Below are positions 37,001 through 45,828 of a stretch of DNA of 64,000 nt, in pieces. Position 1 is the stretch's first letter; every line of letters begins with the position of its first letter. Source of the DNA: Antedon mediterranea (Eukaryota > Echinodermata > Crinoidea > Comatulida > Antedonidae); assembly GCF_964355755.1 (NCBI RefSeq), contig NC_092675.1, positions 4,250,312 to 4,314,311 on the forward strand, given 5' to 3'. The notes beneath the pieces are model-generated. The model made no database searches and was not told the origin of the DNA. It was given only the letters and a program-made list of their open reading frames with translations. A program made the position numbers and the translations under genes.

Positions 37001-40000
37001 GGTAGAAGGGTGTTTGCTAAAAAGTTATCGAACTGCTATGGAGTTAGTTGAAAATGTCAGCTAACTCCATAGCAGTTTAACGGACTGTTTGCGGAAAGTT
37101 ACTGAGGACTGGATATTTCTGAAAAGAAGTTCATAAAAGAAGTTATGGTTGACCTAGATGGGTCAATATAAGTGTGTGGTGTAGGTATAATGTTGAATAC
37201 GGAAACATGTGTTCAACAAGATGTGTCTGAAAACATTGATTGACAGTAGGCCTAGATATTCTTTAAACAATGAAGGTTCGAACGGATCAAATATGGCATC
37301 CTCAGTAAGGTACGTTTAAATATGTTATGTATTTCAGCTTACATGCGTACCCCAAATACGATGCCCCTGGATACTACTACTGTATTGTTTGTAAAGCAAT
37401 TGTGTTAATGGTGTATGCCGAGGTCAACAAGCACGACAAAGGAATCAGACTCAATTTTTTTGGCCTTTAAAAAATTAATAAAAACTGCAGACTTTGTCTA
37501 CAAAATTTGGCCAAAAAAAAAATTCAGATCCTAAACCTACCATTTTCGGATATTGTTACTGTAGAAAAGGGTCCTTTTTCTTTATCTTTATAAGAGCAGG
37601 AAAATGCTCCGAATCTTGCATATGCTTGCGATTCTTCTTCTAACATCAATTCCACTTCGTCTTGATCACGAATCGGTAGCCCACTGAATGTTGATGTTAG
37701 CTGAAAGTCATAACTGGTATTGTAAAGACGATCCAATGTCAACGACACATTTTCAAGTGTACTGCGTGTGTCCAAACACAGTAATTCGGTGTTACCAGAT
37801 ACGCTGACAATTGGAAACTTGTTGATGAAAATTATATTATTTCCTGAAATAGTAAACAATCAGTAGGACTAAGAGATTAAACGTAAAATGGACATTATGA
37901 ACAGACTGGAGTGGAATTGTGGCTTGGTGGTTATGATGCTTGGCTACCACTCCAAGGTTCCTGTGTTCAAGTCCCGTCACATGTCAGGATTGTAATGAGA
38001 CTTTGTTTATGTAGAGCATCTTGTGTATATGTTTGTCTTTTGAACCTCTGAGGGTCCCTAATGTTCAGCAATTGCTGGATGGATCACCTCATTAAATATG
38101 GTAAAAAAACTCTTGAACATTTGTTTTAATTCTAATTACCATAAATACTTTAATTAAAATAAATGTACTAACTTTATTATCAAAATGAAAAGGATGGATT
38201 TCATTAGAAGGTAAAGACAAGATAATCCAGAAATATGAATTACCGCAGACGAAGACGGTACCTGAGATAACAAAAACCTGGTTGACCTAACAATCTAACA
38301 AAACCCAATTTAAAAAAGGGGAAGGTTTGCCACTTCCGTTACTCCATCCCACAGGTCTAGACCTCGACAGCTGTATCGTCAACAACCAGTATATTATGTT
38401 GCTATAATGTTTAAAAAAAATTAGAAACAAATAACATCTACCTATGTTGTTTGTGTAATGTTGTAGTTTGGGATCATGCTCCAATTATTTGGGAGAGCAA
38501 TTAAGAAACAATACTCAGAGGTCATTCTAACTGATTCTTTTAAGCAGGAAATCTTAAATATGAATTTACTAGTCAATTGTTTTTAAAGTACCTTGCGTTT
38601 TGTAGCAACAAGACTTTACTATAAATACATTAATGGAATTTTTATGTTTGTTTTATATTTAGATTATCCCGTTTCAAAGTACAGATAGTAGTTCATTAAT
38701 AAGGTAATACATTTTTTTTAAACATGATTAATTATCTTAATAGTTTGTTTATTTTATCTTTTATCTTATCAATATAGTTACATGGTTATATTAAGAAAAA
38801 GAAAGAAAATAAGACAAAATGCTTGTTAGTGGAATAACAAGATGGTTGATACATGACGGTATAAACCCCCATTGGTTGATAGTCATCATTTATGGTCCAC
38901 CGACAGTATACATTCCCCCTGGCTTAAACAAAAAAAAAAGATGTTTTTACCATTATCAATTAAGTAGGTGCCTGGGAATGGTAGGACATATTGTAGGTGC
39001 AAAGTTGTAACAATAATGAGAATAGTCGTTTGACTTTAAAATGATAAAGCATATTTGGCTTTGGATAATTTGTAAGATGTATTATTACGTCATCTACTCA
39101 TTTTCGTGTGCATAATAATCTCCTTTTGCGGCATCATCATACCTTGTTCGTACATATTGTAGATGTAATTATTTATAAATTAGACTGTAGGCCTACTAAG
39201 ACCTATATAATTATAATACGATAACAGGTAATCCTGTTCCATCTCACCATGGAGCTATAAAATGTTACAGCCTTATGATGATCGCACGATCATTACGTCA
39301 CCAGCTTTATCTTCATTATCATTCACATACTTAATTAGGATTCCCCTTAATTATTATATAAATCTTTTGCCATAATTTAACTATTCTTTGTCTCAGTGAC
39401 TTTTTTTCTTATAGAAGACTTTTAAAGCTGTAAATTATTATCCGTTAAAACAATGGTAATGGTGGTAAATTTCAAAAGTAAACATAAAAAAAGGCAATCA
39501 TAACATAATTCATATCTCTTCGAATCTAAAATTACATCTATTGGAAAAAGGAAATATACAATAATAATAATGCGTTGTCTATTTTAATTGTAGCATATTT
39601 TTTAGTACAGTAATTTTAGATTTAAGTTAAAAAGTATCTCTCTATATCTCCATGTTAAACATACTCCGTTTCTTTATTAGTTATCCGCTTAGTAGCGGAT
39701 AACTCCTTGTAATCGTCCTGTTTCATCAAATTTTTTTTTTTCTGTATTATACTTCTTTCTTTCTGTCATTTTTGTGCGTCGCGTTTCTCTAAAACGTGTA
39801 AACAGAACATATCGTAACTTTGTCAACATATCGGCATATACGTGAACTTGTGCACCTCCTATTTTTGAATGATGTCAGAGTTGCGCAACGTGACTTACGT
39901 GCGATTTTATGAATTTCAATGATTGATCATAGACTAAAAACCAAACATAATTTTGTTTTGAAACTTTGTGAAAATTTAAGTCATATCAAGCGCAAACTTT

Positions 40001-41427
40001 CTATGGATTAAAAATAGCATGTTTCACAAAAAGTTACGCGCGCACGCGCGTTTAAAATTTTAACGTGCGAAAAATCAACGTCTAATCAACTTTCTATGCG
40101 TTTCATGTCATTTTGAGCATGTCAAAAATTCCCACGCGCGCGAAACTTTTTACGCACGCGGTGCACACGTAGCGTTAAAAACATATTTTTTTCGCGTGAT
40201 TTATGTTTTTTCAGCCTTTTATAGTAATGTTACCAACTTTTAAACAATTTCGACTTAAAATTACGTCATACGAGCACGTCGAATTAAATAATTTGCACGC
40301 GTTTCTGGTGAAAAAGTTCAAAAATTCGTCAAAATTATGCCTATTTTTAAACAGTCATAGATTCTAAACTACATGGAGAACTTTTTTTTAATTACATATT
40401 CTGGAAGTTGATGAATGGTAGATATTGAATTATGCATTAATATGGCTAACCGGACATTGTGACGTCATCGTATGGCCACGCAAATATAAAATATAGGATT
40501 TTTGTCTCTTTCGTCATAGCTCATCACATTTAATAGAGCGCATCTCCACTTATTCGTTGTTCATTTTCACCCCGATTTTAATATATTCTAGGTCTATCAA
40601 CTATGTTTTGCATGAATTAAAAATTTTTTAATTTTTTTAACGTCATCATGCCTAAAAATTTAAATTACGTTGGTCATTAATTTCATCTTTACAGTAAATT
40701 TTAATCTGGTATAGCTCGTAAGAATAAAATGTGATAATCACGATTCAAACGTTTTCAGGTAGCTATTGTATTTTAGATACAAAATCATAAGAAAATTGTG
40801 CCAATCGAATGTTGTGACGTCATCATATGGCCAGTTAAATACAAAAAGTCATATTTTCATCTTTTGCGTTATATTTCATTACATTTAAAAGAGCGCGCAT
40901 CAATATTTCACGTATTCAAATTTCTTCTACACGTTAATATGTTGTTGCTGAGATAATTTTATTCTGAAATTTCTACTTTTGCATTTCATTTTAAAACCGT
41001 CAAGATGTTAAAAATTACAATAAAATACGGGTCCCGTAATTTCACCTATTTTACACTGTTTGTGATATGTATACAGATTGTACTGTGTATACTATGTATA
41101 TGACAACAAAATAACATAATTCAGAAATAACAACATATCATATTCTTCAGTTCAGGTCATAATGCCTTAATATTTTTCTGTGTGCAATATTCTAACGTAT
41201 GACGTGCACGTGGCGTTTGTCGAGCGGATAACTAACTCGTCAAAGTGACGAGTTTCATGTCTAGTTATTTTTTCAATTGAAAACAAAACAATGGATAAAA
41301 CAGACTCCAGATGTTTACGTCTGAGCATTGTTCGCTACTCTTTAGTTTGCTACTCACCCAAAATTTCTGTTTGTACCAATCCAAAAATTCGGCTAAAAAT
41401 CAAAATAGCAAATATAAATAAATCCAT
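23651..41427 (-). CDS. Tie-like receptor tyrosine kinase
   Basis: Twenty-four exons, 5' to 3': 41358-41427, 37541-37843, 34708-34971, 34379-34510, 33996-34130, 33458-33586, 33043-33152, 32398-32560, 31827-32090, 31232-31549, 30763-30845, 30412-30640, 29867-30166, 29169-29462, 28338-28582, 27730-28075, 27233-27343, 26765-26955, 26279-26404, 26064-26134, 25440-25480, 24735-24831, 23998-24097, 23651-23767. They total 4,239 bases, 1,412 aa, with every phase consistent. The order signal, Ig, Ig, EGF x3, Ig, Ig, FN3 x4, TM, kinase is that of Tie1/Tie2 plus one Ig and one FN3. The kinase is clearly Tie-like ([48 protein letters not shown] tail). Vertebrate Tie receptors bind angiopoietins and act in vessel and blood-cell biology; the ligand here is unknown. 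Confidence 0.93.
23877..23917 (+). mobile_element. Short LINE 3'-end remnant
   Basis: 'tgggataataatgtttat' followed by 'tgaattgaat' resembles the 3' terminus of CR1-like LINEs seen more completely at 51.45-51.51 kb. Lies in the last intron of Tie, antisense to it. Confidence 0.4.
25018..25050. repeat. ATT microsatellite
   Basis: About nine ATT units in a Tie intron, near position 25020-25050. Confidence 0.9.
25977..26038. repeat. Perfect palindrome, 30-bp arms, 2-base loop
   Basis: 'gatgacaaacttactacaa' and the next 11 bases are followed, after TT, by their exact complement. In the Tie transcript it begins 26 nt after the donor of exon 26064-26134. A 30-bp perfect stem is long for chance. 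Confidence 0.95.
26485..26665. mobile_element. MITE family C, copy 1
   Basis: Ends 'tttaaagttctacactatc' and 'gatagtgtagacagagcttt'; inside are 'tgtgcccaaatatggtag', 'catcatgtccataaatggg' and 'catatcacattttttc'. The same order is at 53.1 kb and, more decayed, at 34.2 kb. Lies in a Tie kinase intron. Confidence 0.85.
27508..27707. mobile_element. MITE family B, copy 1
   Basis: Starts 'ttaaagcgtggttcccac' and ends 'ggaaccacgctttac', its inverted complement. Inner words 'cctgcgtgaaatcaaacctg' and 'ttgtgattacgcaatacag' are shared with the copy at 45.5 kb. Termini resemble family A, so A and B are probably related. Located in a Tie intron. Confidence 0.88.
28338..28582 (-). CDS. Tie exon 15: stalk and transmembrane segment
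   Basis: A Thr/Ser/Glu-rich stalk is followed by a long hydrophobic stretch ([20 protein letters not shown]) and a basic stop-transfer [11 protein letters not shown]. The exon ends in phase 0 and leads to a Pro/Ser-rich juxtamembrane region in exon 27730-28075. Confidence 0.92.
29169..31549 (-). CDS. Tie exons 10-14: four fibronectin type III domains
   Basis: Domain 1: exon 31232-31549. Domain 2: exons 30763-30845 and 30412-30640, split in phase 0 after VAW-T. Domain 3: 29867-30166 ([18 protein letters not shown]). Domain 4: 29169-29462 ([17 protein letters not shown]). Each shows the FN3 tryptophan and, near the end, L-x-P-x-T-x-Y ([29 protein letters not shown]). Vertebrate Tie1/2 have three. 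Confidence 0.9.
31827..33152 (-). CDS. Tie exons 7-9: third and fourth Ig-like domains
   Basis: Exons 33043-33152 and 32398-32560 together form one Ig domain split by a phase 0 intron ([19 protein letters not shown], later [13 protein letters not shown]). Exon 31827-32090 holds the next one ([13 protein letters not shown] to [14 protein letters not shown], a classic D-x-x-x-Y-x-C pattern). Vertebrate Tie has one Ig here. Confidence 0.88.
32727..33034. repeat. TCA/ATC low-complexity tract
   Basis: About 300 bases of ATC/GTC/ATT triplets, with two copies of a longer segment ('agcgtcactaccataattg' at 32811 and 32908) that gives a 97-base higher-order period. It fills most of the 482-base Tie intron between 32561 and 33042. 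Long open frames on both strands here (poly-Asp, poly-Met, poly-Ile) are artefacts. Confidence 0.95.
33458..34510 (-). CDS. Tie exons 4-6: three EGF-like modules
   Basis: Exons 34379-34510, 33996-34130 and 33458-33586 each hold one cysteine-rich module of about 43-45 residues: [38 protein letters not shown] and [19 protein letters not shown] mark them. All are phase 1-1, so each can be gained or lost as a unit. Three EGF modules between Ig domains are a hallmark of Tie receptors. Confidence 0.92.
34233..34369. mobile_element. MITE family C, decayed copy
   Basis: Shares 'taaagctctg', 'atgtccatg'-type complements, 'accatatttgggtatatc' and 'gtttagacagatttt' with the copies at 26.5 and 53.1 kb. 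Lies in a Tie intron. Confidence 0.6.
34708..34971 (-). CDS. Tie exon 3: second Ig-like domain
   Basis: About 87 residues: [18 protein letters not shown], a central Trp (ETLVWRYNG) and an F-strand [12 protein letters not shown] followed by [11 protein letters not shown]. It has the Ig G-strand pattern but lacks the usual two disulphide cysteines. Phase 1 at both ends. Confidence 0.85.
35794..35890. repeat. Near-perfect inverted repeat, ~43-bp arms
   Basis: 'tgaaaagcaaagtgagacaa' through 'aaaacaatagcat' and 'tgtatc' pairs with 'gatacaatgctattgttttt' and 'ttgtctcactttgcttttca', with a few mismatches near the middle of the arm and an 11-base loop 'gatacagcttt'. Confidence 0.93.
36765..37110 (+). 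repeat. Degenerate ~35-bp minisatellite with embedded hairpin
   Basis: Repeats of 'gggcgtttgctgaaaaagtt' plus 'actgaaatgg'-type spacer, about nine diverged units. Within it 'aactgctatggagttag' (37031-37047) pairs perfectly with 37061-37077. Confidence 0.85.
37541..37843 (-). CDS. Tie exon 2: first Ig-like domain
   Basis: About 100 residues with [15 protein letters not shown], several N-x-S/T glycosylation sites and a second cysteine in [10 protein letters not shown], as in an Ig fold. Both ends are phase 1, typical of modular extracellular exons. Sequence is well diverged from vertebrate Tie. Confidence 0.85.
37912..38110 (+). mobile_element. Second tRNA-derived SINE type
   Basis: Head 'gtggcttggtggttatgatg' matches a tRNA-like box A and 'tgttcaagtcccgtcac' a box B, about 45 bases apart. 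The body ('gacctctgagggtcccta'-like, 'gctggatggatcacctc') differs from the other SINE. Lies in Tie intron 1, opposite to transcription. Confidence 0.6.
39679..41234. mobile_element. Possible 1.55-kb inverted-repeat element in Tie intron 1
   Basis: 'agttatccgct' at the left recurs inverted as 'agcggataact' at 41224-41234. Inside, two segments about 365 bases apart are alike ('gtgacgtcatcgtatggcca' at ~40458 and 'gtgacgtcatcatatggcca' at ~40814, each followed by 'aatagagcgc'/'aaagagcgcgc'). The interior is CpG-richer ('acgcgcgcacgcgcg'). No transposase frame. Confidence 0.5.
41358..41427 (-). CDS. Tie exon 1: signal peptide
   Basis: The - strand reads [17 protein letters not shown] then VQTEILG and a consensus donor 'g|gtgagt'. 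It ends in phase 1, exactly what exon 37541-37843 needs. Hydrophobic core, small residue before the likely cut and the phase match make it the best start. The intron to the next exon is 3.5 kb. No competing candidate was seen upstream. Confidence 0.75.
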
Positions 41428-41895
41428 TTCGTATTCTAAAACGTCATTATATGTTAATTAACGTACTCTCGGTAGTTAGTTAAGTAGTAACGTGTTTGGT
41501 TGTTGCGCATTAACAAGTGTGTGTGTACGTACACACAGATTTTGGAGTTCTTAAAAGATAAATAGCCAACTTCCGTTAGCGGAAGTGTGGAGAGCGATAA
41601 CGGCAAGGCAGAAAGTGGATTGGCATATATACCAAGCCCATTCCGCCCTCGTTAAACCAGCTTTTAATTTACAGCAAATAAATCGATTATGGTTTCATTT
41701 AATACTTTTAATATCTCATCCATCTATGTCGGTTTTTGTATTAACAACTTTTCACAAGCTTTGAAGAGGCTAAGTGATATTTCAAGATGTTGGTGACACC
41801 TAATGATAGACCTACTCATCGTGGATATTGTTAGTAATCTTATTCGATACTAGTTCATAAAACAAATACATTTAATATTAAATAAATTTAATTTT

Positions 41896-42446
41896 AAATT
41901 TAGTCGTCTACTTACAAATACTTCAGTGAAAAACGAGGGAAAATATTGTGCTTTTCTGTTTACTCAATAATTTATATAGTTTACAAAAAGCAATATTGTT
42001 TTATTTCAGCCTTAATAATAAAAAATATATTTAATATTAAATTTAGTAGTCTGCCTACAAATACTTCAGTGAAAAACGAGGGGAAATATTGTGCTTTTCT
42101 GTTTACTCAATAATTGATATAGTTTACAAAAAGCAATATTGTTTTATTTCAGCCTTAATAATAAAAAATATATTTAATATTAAATTTAGTAGTCTACCTA
42201 CAAATACTTCAGTGAAAACGAGGGGAAATATTGTGCTCTTCTGTTTTCTCAATAATTAATATAGTTTACAAAAAGCAATATTGTTTTATTTCAGCCTTAA
42301 TGATGAAAAAAAAAAATAATATTAAATTTAGTAGTCTACCTACAAATACTTCAGTGAAAAACGAGGGGAAATATTGTGGTCTTCTGTTTTCTCGATAATT
42401 GATATAGTTTACAAAAAGCAATATTGTTTTATTTCTGCTTTAATAA
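41896..42446 (+). repeat. Tandem repeat, four copies of ~143 bp
   Basis: Units start 'aaatttagtagtctacctac' near 41896, 42039, 42182 and 42324, and contain 'acttcagtgaaaaacgag' and 'aaaaagcaatattgtttta'. Copies are over 90% alike. The array lies about 470 bases upstream of the Tie start codon. Confidence 0.95.
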
Positions 42447-45414
42447 TTTTACTGCTAGGACTTCGAGATAATTATTACCAGGCATACATTTTGTATTGTT
42501 ATTGTGTGCTCGATTGGAAAATCTATATACATCCGAACAAATGAAAACTTTATAGAAAATCTCATATTATGCTTTTGTTATTAAAGTATATAATTATTTT
42601 GATTAAATTCATACTGTCTATTATTTTCCCCAATCTTTATAACGATTATCTTGCAGATTATATATTTTAAAAAAGGTTATATTTATTTGTTTTATTTGTA
42701 ACAATATTTTACGAGGGTGGTTCATCCAGCTGATCAAAATAATATATTATATTTTACTATTTCCTATTGGTATGCTTTGTATGCATATCAAGCAGAGGTC
42801 CCGAGTAATTATTAATACAATATTGACAATTAAAATAATTGAAAGGAGTCTAAGGAAACGCTTCTTCTTTTAAGCTCTGACCAAATTGTATTTTATTGCG
42901 TTGCTAAACTTTGTAGGCCCTGTATATGTTTCAGTAGTCCGTCATCATTTGAATGTTTTGCTAACTTTTTATATTTGTTTATGTACTGTATATGAAATCT
43001 GAAATAAAGTTTAATAATAATAATTAGTGAATAAACTGATTAGCTAAGCACAAGATGTGTTTATACTCTGGACGCACCTTTCTTTCAAAGAAGCGTGCCA
43101 CTGTTAATAATTCCAAAACTTATTAGTACTATTATACCACGGAGAAGTAATTTCTCTATGATTATACCAAACTACACGTGTAATAATGGCACTGGTTGAC
43201 TGCATAATATGCATTGGTTAGTGGGTGGTTGGTATCAAATATTAATAAAAGACCGTATGTAAAAAAAAATTAAATTAAAAGCAAGTAAAGCAAGTGTACT
43301 ACGTGTCCTTCAGTGCTATAAATAAAACTTCAAGTCCCGAGGGTAGCTGCTTCCGTTGTCTGTCACTACATCTAATCCGGCGAAACTTTTGAATAGTACA
43401 CCCTATTATCTTATAACTGTGTTTACAATAAGGAGGAATCGATTGCTGACACGGATGACCTATGTGATGATGTGGGTATTTGAAATAGCATCATGGCGGT
43501 TAAAGAGCGTCTTTACATTGTAATTACTAGTACTACCATGTCTGGATATAGTGAATTATTCTTCATGGGTTGTTACATTGGCGAAGATTTAAAAACGTTT
43601 TTAGTGAGTCGTTTTAAGTCGAACACCAAATTAACTGATCCATGATTGTACCATTTTTTATGTGTGTTGTCACTGAGCTATATTGCATTTAACTTTTATT
43701 TCTGGGCTTCTATTTATTTTGTTAATTTAATCGTTTACGTTTTACTCAACGCATTGAGTTTTTGTTGCTGTCCCATAATTATTAGAAAAGAGTAAAACTA
43801 ATTTTGTTACCAAGCCGAAGTCGTCAGTTCTAGAACTGAGCCGGAAAACAAACAATTACGATTTTAAAAATCTCGTTTACGATTCTCGTGGACAATCATA
43901 AAAGAATCAACACACCTATTACCAAAAAAGCAACCCACTTATTAGGCAGTCGGTCAAATAAGAACGAATCTATTACATAGTGCGGTCAGCGGCGACGGTT
44001 GGTTGTAAGTTTCTACACGTCTCAACCTATAGATGGCGCAATTGTGAAATTTTTTGAGTAACAATAAAAACTGCGATGTTTACAATACTGTACCTTTTAA
44101 ATTTGGACCGATGTTACATTTACAGAATAGGCCTACGTTATCTTCTCACTACTATAATATAAATATCCATAATAAAAAAAAACTCGCACATGCTCAATCC
44201 GAAAACGCCAATAAACTTGACCAAAAAAATAGTTTCAACCTGAACATTATGACGGAAATATTCTGTTAAAATTAAACGCGAGTACATAAAAAGATTAATA
44301 ACATATTTATTTCTGAAACTCAGTATAAAACACATTACTACCACATTACATTAATATGTATTGTCCCCTAAAATATGAAAAATAAAGATGTTGAAGAGGC
44401 CATTTTTATAGTTTTTCACACTCCACAGAAAATGCAACAAATATAATTCACTCATAAAAGGCTAAATTAAATTAAAACGAAACTCCGTTGTCTTGACAAA
44501 TGGGCTTCTGGATGACTATTTTATTTTTAAAGATTTTTCTGATAAATATTTTTTTGATTCAATTCGGGCAAATTGAATAACTATTATGACATTCAACAAA
44601 AAATGTGAAACAAATATTTTTAGTCGGGTTCAACGCGACTCTACAGCTCACTATGTCGGTCGGTTGGTCGGTAAACAAATTTGAGCACGTGACTGCAGCC
44701 ATCTATATGGCCTTGTTATTCAGGGGGACAATACATCTTTAATACTAAACTAAGCATGATGTGCTAAATGCAATGTCGAAAAATGCGAGTAAATTATTGC
44801 ACAATCATCAAAGTAACTCAGGTGCTGGCACAATTCTGATTGTCTAGTACACCAAATTTACAATTAAATATGGAAATTTACAAACAAAAATACCACATTC
44901 ATGAAAAAGATCCTAAAATTTTTGAGGCAGAAAATATGAGCTAGTGCTAAATTATACATACTACATACATTTTTATACCAGAAACCGGTATTACAATGAT
45001 TTGCACCGTTTCTATTTACCTATTTCTCATCCTTCTTTTTTAATCGTATAATTATTATTTCTTCACAAATACTGTATGTTGCAGTATACAGTAATAAATA
45101 TTTGTAAAACTTCAACGAATTATTATTAATAAACTCCAGTTTGAAAAAAGGGTTGGGTTTGGGCGTATTTGAAGAGAACATTATTTCTTTTCTACTTAAG
45201 TGACCACTTTGAACAAACACTCCTTAGCTCACTAAATGTCTATTCTATTGCAATTCTTAGCGGTGGATCATTTTCAGGTGCAAGGCCAAGAATGTATGAA
45301 GAACAGTGCAGGGGTATATCCCCTTCAACATTTTACCACAGGAGAATCTTGACATGCTTCCGAATCCGAGATAAAAATATGTCAAAAATAGTAGAAATTG
45401 GCTTGAAAATTGAG
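42447..45414. other. Gene-free stretch between Tie and ATAD1
   Basis: AT-rich. A LINE-like 3' terminus is suggested near 42900-43025 (ends 'gaaataaagtttaataataa'). A + strand frame at 45210-45400 reads AILSGGSFSG and RGISPSTFYHRR, faintly like an invertebrate transposase-related protein, but too short to call. No gene recognised. Confidence 0.4.
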
Positions 45415-45420
45415 TTTATT
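45415..45420 (-). terminator. ATAD1: Candidate polyadenylation signal of ATAD1
   Basis: First AATAAA on the - strand after the ATAD1 stop, about 410 bases downstream. If used, the 3' UTR contains MITE B copy 2. Confidence 0.4.
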
Positions 45421-45519
45421 AGCTGACCATATCTTCATCAACGTCTTTCTTCACCTAACTGACAGGAGGATTTCACCATAAAAAAGTGCAAACCATAGTC
45501 AAATATAAGGTAAGGTCAA

Positions 45520-45736
45520 AAAGCTTAGTTCCCACTAGCGACGCAACGTAAGGCAACTTACGCAACGTAAGAAAATACCCTTCCGATAATTGCGTTTTCT
45601 CCCGCCTGCGTGAAATCAAACCTGCGATGTTTGCAGCACTGTTGCGTCGTAGGTTTCCACTTGTGATTACGCAATACAGCAAGTTGCATCAATAAGTCAC
45701 TGCGTTGCGTTACATGCTAGTGGGACCTACGCTTTA
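45520..45736. mobile_element. MITE family B, copy 2 (in likely ATAD1 3' UTR)
   Basis: Left 'aaagcttagttcccactag' and right 'ctagtgggacctacgcttta' are inverted partners. Inner words 'ctgcgtgaaatcaaacctgc' and 'ttgtgattacgcaatacag' match the copy at 27.5 kb. Begins 93 bases downstream of the ATAD1 stop. Confidence 0.88.
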
Positions 45737-45828
45737 ATATACCTTATGATAGATATGATAATGAAAGGATACAATGTAAACTTTCCGAGATACCATACAT
45801 CACAAGCAAAAGTAAGTAACAAGCAAAC

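Larger units (their letters stand above)
34985..37540. other. Large Tie intron between Ig exons
   Basis: 2.57-kb intron (34972-37540). It holds a 15-G run near 35740, a 97-base near-perfect inverted repeat (35794-35890) and a degenerate minisatellite with hairpin (36765-37110). No coding sequence recognised. Confidence 0.7.

Noticed and set aside
44054..44344. Overlapping frames of about 70 codons
   Set aside because: AT-rich, no splice context, no recognisable family on either strand.
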